A stretch of DNA of 64,000 nucleotides from Marinifilum fragile JCM 15579. Its GTDB lineage: Bacteria; Bacteroidota; Bacteroidia; Bacteroidales; Marinifilaceae. The stretch covers positions 248,001 to 312,000 of the forward strand of contig NZ_BAZX01000001.1 of assembly GCF_001310955.1 (NCBI RefSeq), written 5' to 3'. Position numbers and translations under genes: made by a program. Below the pieces are notes generated by a model. That model did no database searches. It saw nothing but the letters and a program-made list of their open reading frames with translations, and was not told the DNA's origin. Below are positions 37,814 to 45,314 of the stretch, one piece after another; position 1 is the stretch's first letter; each line of letters begins with the position of its first letter.

Positions 37814-38182
37814 ATGAATATTGGTGAATTATTAATGGCTGCAGTGGTGTTTTTCGCGATCATCACATTTGTAAAAATATTGTCTTCACATTTTCTAAAA
37901 AGAAAAATTATTAAAACTGGTCATTTCGACCGAGCAGAGATTTTAGATCAAAACACTGAGATAGAAGTGAAAAAACAAGTGCAATACGATCAGTATCCAG
38001 CCTTAAAGTGGGGATTGGTAGCATTTTTTGGCGGACTTGGATTCATCGTATTAGAGTTGCTGGGAGCTTATAATCCTGAGTTTAAAAGTTACAGAAGTGC
38101 AATGCCTTTCGGAATTTTCTTTGTATTTACTTCCATTGGTTTCTTGTTGTACTATGTGATCATGAGCAAAAAAGCGAAATAG
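37814..38182 (+). CDS. Small membrane protein (DUF6249-like), probable target of the neighbouring ECF sigma
   Basis: 122 residues with three predicted membrane helices: an N-terminal anchor (LLMAAVVFFAIITFVKIL), then after a charged loop (FDRAEILDQNTEIEVKKQVQ) two more (WGLVAFFGGLGFIVLELLG, FGIFFVFTSIGFLLYYVIM). The length and layout resemble DUF6249 proteins of Bacteroidota, which often sit near ECF sigma/anti-sigma pairs; this is from memory and not a database hit. The shared promoter-like motif suggests that it is made when the sigma factor is freed. Its function is unknown. Confidence 0.75.
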   Translation: MNIGELLMAAVVFFAIITFVKILSSHFLKRKIIKTGHFDRAEILDQNTEIEVKKQVQYDQYPALKWGLVAFFGGLGFIVLELLGAYNPEFKSYRSAMPFGIFFVFTSIGFLLYYVIMSKKAK

Positions 38183-38202
38183 TAAAATAGAAATATCCCA
38201 AT

Positions 38203-38247
38203 AAAACGAGGCTGTTCAATTCATTTTGAGCAGCCTCGTTTTGTTTG
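38203..38247 (+). terminator. Terminator of the small membrane protein gene
   Basis: Seventeen-base stem (AAAACGAGGCTGTTCAA with TTGAGCAGCCTCGTTTT, one T-G pair) and T-rich tail. Confidence 0.88.
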
Positions 38248-38292
38248 TAATATTTAGTAAAATAAAAACCGCTACAATCCAGTATTTGCCGA

Positions 38293-38460
38293 TCGGAGTA
38301 AGATGTTAAGGCGTCGGAGTAGGTATTTACCCCTTCGGAGTAAGCCAAATTGGCATCGGAGTAAGTCTTTACTCCTTCGGAGTAGGCCAAAATGGCATCG
38401 GAGTAAGCGATTTACCCATCGGATTTAAGAATATTGGTATCTGAGTTAACTCACCTTCAA
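38293..38460. repeat. Tandem array of eight 21-bp units
   Basis: Eight consecutive 21-base units, each starting TCGGAGTAAG or a variant. Units alternate between a self-complementary type (GCCAAATTGGCA, GCCAAAATGGCA) and a T-A-C-rich type (TCTTTACTCCT, TATTTACCCCT). The last two units are degraded. An antisense frame reads heptads such as AYSEGVNTYSD, but it has no start context or codon signal that I trust. Confidence 0.92.
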
Positions 38461-38542
38461 TTCGATTTAACCAAAGCCCTAAAAATATTGACTCGGAATG
38501 CAAAATATTCATTATGTCTGTAAATTATGAAAGTGATATTGC

Positions 38543-38550
38543 TAAATTTG
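38543..38550 (+). promoter_or_regulatory. -7 box of the metalloprotease-like gene
   Basis: TAAATTTG, exact -7 match, inside the longest possible frame. It argues that translation starts at 38568 or 38574 and not at 38514. Confidence 0.55.
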
Positions 38551-38567
38551 CGCCTCAAACAAATAAA

Positions 38568-39593
38568 ATGAACATGCGAAATAAAATTTTATTATTAACT
38601 ATTTTGATAATAGGGATCTGTCAGTCTGTGATGGCTGCTAACGAAAATGTTTTAATAGAAAGGTGGAAAAAATATATAGAGACTACATCAATGGATGAAG
38701 CCAGAAGTTTTATTGATCCTATTGATTTTTCAAGCATATATAACTTTGTTAAACCTGGTTCAAACATTGTTAAGGAAATGAGTGCGGTTTCGCAGGAAAT
38801 TTATGGGAATTCGGGGCGTATATTTTTTAAAATATATGGTTTTAAGATCTGGATCGCATTTAAAAAAATTAACAATAACTGGGTGATGACAATGGATGAA
38901 AATGAGCTGCTTGAAGTATTAACATCTAGCTGGATTAAAACAAAAATTAAAAATGTTACCTATGTGAGCAGTTCACCATTAAAAGAGGAAACACTTAAAG
39001 AGGCTGAAAAATTTGCTTTAGAGAATGAAAGACTGAGCAAAGAATTTGGGATAGATTTGGATAATTTTAAATATTACTATGCATTAGTTGGGGACGAAGC
39101 TGAAAATATTGTTAGCGAATTTGAAAAAGGAGCTGGTAAGGCTCGTTATAGAGCAATTAAAGCGGTTGAAACCGTTAATCATGTTCACGAGTTGGTTCAT
39201 ATTTATGCCTTTGAATTTGGGAATGGAAATACGTTTATTGATGAAGGTGTTGCCACTGCTTTGGGAAATGGTAATTTGATTAAAAAATCGGTAACCGCCC
39301 AAAATGTTTTAGAGATGATAAAAAATGATGGTTTCGAAAAATATTTGGATCCTCCTGTTTTTGTTGAAGCAAATATGAAACGAAAAGATGTGTATGCGCT
39401 AGCTCAGTTGACTATGATTTATTGGAAAGAAAAATTTGGGATGGAGCAAATCAAACAATTGCTAAAAGTTCAGAAAAATACACAAATTAACCTCGTTGAA
39501 TATATTGAGGAGAATTTTGAGAAATGCGAACATACAAATTTGGCTCTAAGAAAAATTCTTAATGAACGCATCGAAAGTCAAATGAAAAATTAA
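38568..39593 (+). CDS. Exported zinc-metalloprotease-like protein
   Basis: 341 residues from the ATG at 38568 (38574 also possible), both placing a signal peptide (RNKILLLTILIIGICQSVMA) at the N-terminus. The key feature is HELVHIYAFEF, an HExxH zinc site, followed 15 residues after the last His by FIDEGVA, where the Glu fits the third zinc ligand of gluzincin/peptidase-MA-like enzymes. The N-terminal 150 residues look like an NTF2/lumazine-like helper domain (ARSFIDPIDFSSIYNFV). I cannot name a family with certainty. It is monocistronic, downstream of the 21-bp array and upstream of the 134-bp inverted-repeat element. Confidence 0.75.
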   Translation: MNMRNKILLLTILIIGICQSVMAANENVLIERWKKYIETTSMDEARSFIDPIDFSSIYNFVKPGSNIVKEMSAVSQEIYGNSGRIFFKIYGFKIWIAFKKINNNWVMTMDENELLEVLTSSWIKTKIKNVTYVSSSPLKEETLKEAEKFALENERLSKEFGIDLDNFKYYYALVGDEAENIVSEFEKGAGKARYRAIKAVETVNHVHELVHIYAFEFGNGNTFIDEGVATALGNGNLIKKSVTAQNVLEMIKNDGFEKYLDPPVFVEANMKRKDVYALAQLTMIYWKEKFGMEQIKQLLKVQKNTQINLVEYIEENFEKCEHTNLALRKILNERIESQMKN

Positions 39594-39612
39594 TCGGTAA
39601 GATTAAAAATAA

Positions 39613-39746
39613 CTAACAGAGGCCTTTCAAAAAGTAAAGTTTGCAGTATTTGATTTGTATTTCAGTTTCATCCTTACCTTAAAGGAAATTTAAGGGGAGG
39701 AATTCGTTGATTGTGCAGATATTACTTTTTGAAAGGCCTCTGTTAG
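39613..39746. mobile_element. MITE-like element, 134 bp with perfect 25-bp terminal inverted repeats
   Basis: The left end CTAACAGAGGCCTTTCAAAA... (39613-39637) is the exact reverse complement of 39722-39746. The 84-base interior has no coding capacity. No convincing target-site duplication is seen. It sits between two convergent stop codons, so it may also work as a long-stem terminator. Confidence 0.6.
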
Positions 39747-39771
39747 AATATAGTTTACAAGTTGTTGTAAG

Positions 39772-41556
39772 TTAGAAACAATACTTATTTTCCTCGATTA
39801 ATTTTTTGGCAATCAATCTGCGTTCTTCTTTGCTGTTTAGGCCACTGTGTTTGGTAAAGCGTTTCAAACCCAGAAGCATCATGCGCAATTCGTCGCCCGA
39901 TGAAATGCTATTGGCAGCATCTTTTGCATTTTTATGAATGCGATCGGCGGCATCGTAAAAGAAGACCTTACACATGGCAATTTGTTCCTTGCAGACTTCT
40001 TCTCCTTTGTTTTCTAGCAACTTTTTAACGCGCAGCAATAAAGATTCTGCTTGATAACAATCGTTAATGATATCTGAGATATTCATCAGGATTTCCTGCT
40101 CCTTACTTAGCTTTTGCATGAACTTTTGTGCAGCTGCACCAGCTACCAGTAAAGCTGCTTTTTTAAAGCCTTTTATCAATTTTGTTTCAGTGGCAAGCAG
40201 GCTGGTATCTTCTTCTCCAAAATCAGGAATAGACATTAACTCCTTGGCCACCGATTGAGAAGCAGCCAACAATGGTAATTCATTTTTAAAAGCTTTACGC
40301 AATAGATAATCTACCACCAACATGCGGTTAATTTCGTTGGTTCCCTCAAAAATTCTGTTGATACGAGCATCGCGATAGGCTCGTTCCATTGGTGCTTCGG
40401 CAGAGTATCCCATACCACCATAAATCTGCACACCTTCATCCACCACATAATCCAAAGCTTCGGATGCAGCAACCTTTAAAATGGCAGCTTCGGCAGCAAA
40501 CTCCTTCTGAGCCAGAACAGATGCTTGTTCCTTACTCATGCCTTCTTCTATCAAATGATGCTTGGTGTTCTGAATGTCGTTACTGCAACGATAAATGGCT
40601 GATTCGATAGCATAGGTTCGAATGGCTTGCTCAGCAATTTTGTACTGGATAGCCCCAAAATTAGCAATCTCGGTACCAAACTGAATGCGTTCGTTGGCAT
40701 AGTTGATGGAATTGGAGATTACCTTTTTTCCAGCACCTAAAACAGCCGCAGCCAATTTAATTCTTCCATTGTTCAGAATGTTCAAAGCCATCTTAAAACC
40801 TTCACCTCTTTCTCCCAGAAGGTTTTCAACAGGAATTTCACAATTTTCGAAGAACATCATGCAGGTTGAAGAACCTTTAATCCCCATTTTCTTTTCTTCC
40901 TGTCCTAAACTGATTCCTGGAAAGTCTTTTTCTACAATGAAAGCACTTAAGTTTTTGTCATCATCAATCTTGGCGAACACTGTGTAAATATCGGCAAAAC
41001 CACCATTGGTAATCCACATCTTTTGTCCGTTCAAAATGTATTTCGAACCATCTTCCGAAAGTTTTACCTTACTTTTTCCTGAATTGGCATCCGATCCTGC
41101 ACCTGGCTCCGTCAAACAATAAGCTCCTTTGTATTCGCCACTGGCAAGCATTGGCAAATATTTTTCTTTTTGTTCTTGTGTTCCATAGTAGAGGATAGGA
41201 AGCGTTCCAATTCCCACATGAGCCGCATAAGCCACGGCAAAAGAGCTGTAGGTTCCCATTACCTCAGTACTTAGCATGGATGTATTCATGTCTTGACCAA
41301 ATCCACCATACTCTTCTGGAATTGCGATTCCCAATAGTCCCAATTCACCTGCTTTATCAAGTAAATTGGTCATTAAGCCTTCTTCCTGTTTATCAATTCT
41401 ATCTTGCATTGGAAATATTTCTTTTTCCTGAAAATCCCTACAAGTTTCCATGATCATTTTTTGCTCTTCCGATATCTCTTCCGGAATAAAAATATCTTGT
41501 GGCATGGTTTCTTTTACCAGAAACTGACCGCCTTTTACAGTTTTTATCTTTTCCAT
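39772..41556 (-). CDS. fadE: Acyl-CoA dehydrogenase (FadE-like)
   Basis: 594 residues, the same length as Bacillus subtilis FadE. FAD-dependent first oxidation of acyl-CoA to trans-2-enoyl-CoA. Signatures: GAYCLTEPGAGSDANSGK, the QMWITNGGFAD stretch, and QIYGGMGYSAEAPMERAYRD followed by RINRIFEGTNEINR; a C-terminal extension of about 180 residues is typical of this longer subfamily. It is the last gene of the fadD-fadN-fadA-fadE run. A partner electron-transfer flavoprotein is not in the window. Confidence 0.94.
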   Translation of the reverse strand: MEKIKTVKGGQFLVKETMPQDIFIPEEISEEQKMIMETCRDFQEKEIFPMQDRIDKQEEGLMTNLLDKAGELGLLGIAIPEEYGGFGQDMNTSMLSTEVMGTYSSFAVAYAAHVGIGTLPILYYGTQEQKEKYLPMLASGEYKGAYCLTEPGAGSDANSGKSKVKLSEDGSKYILNGQKMWITNGGFADIYTVFAKIDDDKNLSAFIVEKDFPGISLGQEEKKMGIKGSSTCMMFFENCEIPVENLLGERGEGFKMALNILNNGRIKLAAAVLGAGKKVISNSINYANERIQFGTEIANFGAIQYKIAEQAIRTYAIESAIYRCSNDIQNTKHHLIEEGMSKEQASVLAQKEFAAEAAILKVAASEALDYVVDEGVQIYGGMGYSAEAPMERAYRDARINRIFEGTNEINRMLVVDYLLRKAFKNELPLLAASQSVAKELMSIPDFGEEDTSLLATETKLIKGFKKAALLVAGAAAQKFMQKLSKEQEILMNISDIINDCYQAESLLLRVKKLLENKGEEVCKEQIAMCKVFFYDAADRIHKNAKDAANSISSGDELRMMLLGLKRFTKHSGLNSKEERRLIAKKLIEENKYCF

Positions 41557-41612
41557 AGGGCAATAAATTATGAGTTATGAATTATAAATGGTCTTACCTC
41601 CATTTTTTATTA

Positions 41613-41652
41613 CTCCCCTTTAGGGGAGATGTCCAAAGGACAGAGGGGGGGG
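41613..41652. repeat. Dispersed palindromic element inside the fad operon
   Basis: Two hairpins in a row: CTCCCCTTTAGGGGAG (perfect 16-bp palindrome) and TGTCCAAAGGACA, then a run of eight G. It lies in the 104-base gap between fadA and fadE, an unusually large gap for this operon, and could reduce fadE expression or stabilise mRNA ends. Confidence 0.7.
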
Positions 41653-41660
41653 CACAAAAC

Positions 41661-42836
41661 TTATAAGATCTCAAAAATACCGGCGGCCCCTTGTCCTGAT
41701 CCCACACACATGGTAACCATGCCGTATTTTTGTTTTCTTTTCTTCATTTCGTGTAAGAGCTGAACCGAAAGTTTTGTTCCTGTACATCCCAATGGGTGTC
41801 CTAAAGCAATTGCTCCACCATTTACATTGGTGATTTCAGGATTCATGTCCAACTCTCTCATTACAGATAAGACTTGAACTGCAAATGCTTCGTTCAATTC
41901 GATCTGTTCTATTTGATTCAAGTTCATTCCTGATCGTTTTAATACTTTAGGAATGGCTTCAACAGGTCCAATGCCCATGTGTTTTGGCTCAACACCGGCT
42001 ACTGCATAAGAAACAAAACGGGCAATTGGTTCTACATTCAATTGTTTCAGCATTTTTTCAGATACCACCAAAACAAATGCTGCACCATCGGATGTTTGCG
42101 AAGAATTACCAGCTGTAACCGTACCATTTTGAGCGAATACAGGTCTCAATTTTGCCAATCCTTCCAAACTGGTGTCAGCTCTTGGGCCTTCATCGGTGGC
42201 AACAATATGTTCTTTGGTTTCAGCTTTCTCTTTACTGTTCACAAAAGTCTCCAATACTGTAATGGGAACAATTTCATCTACAAAACGGTTCGCTGCCAAT
42301 GCTTCTAAAGCTTTTCTATGCGAATGAAATGCAAATTCATCTTGATCCTCTCTCGAGATTTTATACTTTTTCTGCAAGGCTTCTGCTGTAATTCCCATGT
42401 TCCAATAGTAATCGGGATTCGATTTTGCTATTCCCAGATTGGGAACCAATCGCCAGCCACCCATTGGCATAAGCGACATCATCTCCACACCACCAGCAAG
42501 AATGCAATCGGCCAATCCAGCTTCTATTTTCGATGCAGCAATGGCAATTGCTTCCAGGCCCGAAGAGCAGTAACGGTTCACAGTCATTCCAGGGACTTGA
42601 ATATTATCCAATCCCATTAAAGAAATCATTCTGCCTATATTTAATCCTTGTTCGGCTTCAGGTGTGGCATTACCAACAATTACATCCTCAATAATCAGAG
42701 GATACAAACTTGGCATTTTTTCCAGAATGTGTTGTACTACTTGTGCGGCCATATCATCTGGCCTAATCAAGCGGAGCTTTCCTTTTTTTGCTTTGCCTAC
42801 AGCAGTTCTATATGCGGCTACAATATATGCGTTCAT
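41661..42836 (-). CDS. fadA: Acetyl-CoA C-acyltransferase (3-ketoacyl-CoA thiolase)
   Basis: 391 residues from the ATG at 42836 (a TTG three codons upstream is less likely), matching B. subtilis FadA in size. Last step of beta-oxidation, splitting 3-ketoacyl-CoA with CoA. The acylated Cys is in VNRYCSSGLEA; the second signature NVNGGAIALGHPLGCTG and the C-terminal active Cys CVGSGQGAAG are intact. It lies between fadN and fadE on the same strand. Confidence 0.96.
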   Translation of the reverse strand: MNAYIVAAYRTAVGKAKKGKLRLIRPDDMAAQVVQHILEKMPSLYPLIIEDVIVGNATPEAEQGLNIGRMISLMGLDNIQVPGMTVNRYCSSGLEAIAIAASKIEAGLADCILAGGVEMMSLMPMGGWRLVPNLGIAKSNPDYYWNMGITAEALQKKYKISREDQDEFAFHSHRKALEALAANRFVDEIVPITVLETFVNSKEKAETKEHIVATDEGPRADTSLEGLAKLRPVFAQNGTVTAGNSSQTSDGAAFVLVVSEKMLKQLNVEPIARFVSYAVAGVEPKHMGIGPVEAIPKVLKRSGMNLNQIEQIELNEAFAVQVLSVMRELDMNPEITNVNGGAIALGHPLGCTGTKLSVQLLHEMKKRKQKYGMVTMCVGSGQGAAGIFEIL

Positions 42837-42883
42837 ATTTTTCAATTTTCAGTTATCAGTAAACAATTATCAATCACCAAGAA

Positions 42884-45282
42884 TTAGTTTCGAAGAATTT
42901 TTCCTTTTTGGAGTAAACTTTGCATTCTTTCCAGTGTTTTCTTTTGTTGACAGAGTCGTACAAAAGCAATTCGTTCCAGATCGAGTAAATATTTTTCCGA
43001 AACTTCGGTTGGTTCATTTAGTTCACCTCCACTTAGCACTTTTCCAAGCTCTATGGACAAATGTTTATCGTATTCGGATATGTAATTTCCTACTTGCATT
43101 CCATCGGCACCCGAATACACCAAAGCCAAACCTTCACTTCCCAAAACAGTAATGTCTTTGGTTGGTAGAGGAGGAGTGTAGCCTTTCTCAAGCATTAACA
43201 AAGCTGCTTTTTTTGCATACGTTAACTGATGTTTTTTGCTAATAATTACTTCATCCACATCCTTTCGGAGATATCCCAAGTCGAATGCTTCGTAGGCCGA
43301 CATCGATACCTTTGCCTGACCAATACTCAAGAATTTATCGCGGAAACGGTTGGTCCTGATATCATCCTTAGCAATTTCCCTGGACAATCGGTAGGCGAAC
43401 TCTTTGGTTCCTCCACCAGCTGGAATCACTCCAACACCCAATTCAACCAATCCCATGTAGGTTTCGGCGTGAGCAATTACCTTATTGGTGTGCATGCAAA
43501 GTTCGCATCCTCCTCCCAGAGTCATGCCATGTGGAGCTGCAATTATGGGAACCGATGCGTACTTTAATTTCAGCATTGTATTTTGGAAAGTGCGAACAAC
43601 CATGTCCAACTCTTCAAACTCCTGTTCAATGGCCAGCATAAATACCAATCCAATATTGCTCCGGCCGAGAAGTTTTCTCCTTCGTTGGAGATTATCAAAG
43701 CTTTATAATCGCTTTCTGCTAACTCAATCGCTTTGTTAGTTCCTTGTATGATTTCACTTCCAATGGTATTCATCTTGGTATGAAATTCCAGATTGATGAT
43801 TCCATCTCCGAGATCAATGATACTGGCTCCTTCGTTACTCCAAATGGTTTTGGATGAACGAAGGTTATTAAGAAGAACCAGATTTTCAGTTCCAGGAATG
43901 GTTTGATGAGCATTGGTATTTACATCATAGTATTGTTTCAAGCCGTCTTTTAATTGATAGAAACCAAGATCTTCCTGAACCATATTGTGCACCCAATTGG
44001 CAGCCTTAAAGCCCATTTCTTCCATCATGCTTAAAGTCTTTTTCGCACCTAAACTTTCCCAAATCTCGAATGGACCCATTTCCCAGGCAAAACCAGAACA
44101 GATGGCTTCATCAATTTTGTAAAGATCATCAGTAATCTCAGGCATTCTGTTCGAAACATAGGCAAATAATCCAAAGAACATCTTCTGGTAGAACTGATTT
44201 ACTTTGCTATTTCCTTTGAGGAGAACTTTAAAGCGATCATTGAGATGAGGTACAGCCTTTGCTGCTTCAAATTCACCAAACTTTACCCTTTGCTTTTCCT
44301 GATATTCAAAACTTTCCAGATTCAAGCTTAAAATCTCACTCTTTCCTTCTGACTTTATTTTTTTATAAAAGCCCTGACCAGTTTTTGATCCCAACCATTG
44401 GTTGCCCATCATGTGTTGAATAAACTCTGGAATCTGGAAAACATCTTTGGCTTCATCATCTTGCAGAGCTTTTTGAAGGTTTTGAGCTACAAATACCAAG
44501 GTATCCAGACCAACAACATCGCAAGTACGGAAGGTTGCCGATTTGGGTCTTCCAATAATTGGTCCAGTCAACTTATCTATTTCATCCACTGTGAATCCAA
44601 ATTCATCAATCAAATGAAAGACCGACATCATGGAATAAACACCAACTCGATTAGCAATAAATGCAGGAGTATCCTTGCAACTTACCACTGATTTGCCTAA
44701 GAATCTTTCTCCAAAATCAGTAAGAAAATCTATTACCTCCTGATTTGTGTTAGGGGAAGGAATGATTTCTAACAATTTCAAATACCTTGGAGGATTGAAG
44801 AAGTGAGTACCACAAAAATGCGCAGCAAAATCTTCTGATCTTCCTTGAATCAACATCTGAATAGGAATACCTGATGTATTTGTGGTAATCAGGGAACCAG
44901 GTTTTCGGTGCTTTTCAATTTTGGTATAAAGCTCTTGCTTGATTTTAAGATTTTCGATAATGGCTTCTATTACCCAATCGCATTCTGCTATTTTATGAAG
45001 ATCATCTTCGAAATTCCCTGTTGTAATTCTATTGGAATAAGTCTGTAAATACAATGGAGCGGGTTTCAGTCTTGTAGCCTTCAGAAAAAGATCGTTTACA
45101 ATTCTGTTTCTCACTTTAGGATGCTCAGGTAACAAACCAGCCTTTTGTTCTTTTTCGTTAATCTCCTTTGCAGGCATGTCCAATAGTAAAACCTCGATGC
45201 CTATATTGGCAAAATGACATGCAATTTGAGCGCCCATGACTCCTGCACCCAAAACTGCAACTTTTCTTATTTTTCGAGCCAT
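42884..45282 (-). CDS. fadN: 3-hydroxyacyl-CoA dehydrogenase / enoyl-CoA hydratase fusion (FadN type), interrupted by an apparent frameshift
   Basis: 799 residues once repaired. The N-terminal NAD-binding dehydrogenase has VAVLGAGVMGAQIACHFAN, HFFNPPRYLKLLEIIP and the C-terminal 3HCDH domain; the enoyl-CoA hydratase domain is at the C-terminal end (NFSAGANIGLVF, PHGMTLGGGCEL). This dehydrogenase-then-hydratase order is that of Bacillus FadN, the reverse of E. coli FadB. The frame breaks near 43656: one extra A after GGAGCA gives GANIGLVFMLAIEQE and links both halves, giving exactly 800 codons. The loss is inside the oxyanion-hole region, so if real it would inactivate the hydratase; homopolymer undercalling is more likely. 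Confidence 0.92.
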
Positions 45283-45314
45283 ATTTTTGTTTGTTATAGT
45301 GTGTGAATATTTAT

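Noticed and set aside
38160-38390. Antisense frame with heptads YSEGVNT / YSDALTS across the 21-bp array
   Set aside because: A 21-base period always yields seven-residue repeats in an open frame; the frame also runs through a terminator and into the upstream gene on the other strand.
38293-38460. CRISPR array
   Set aside because: The 21-bp units are contiguous with no unique spacers, and no cas genes are present. The same reasoning excludes the 41-bp array at 55051.
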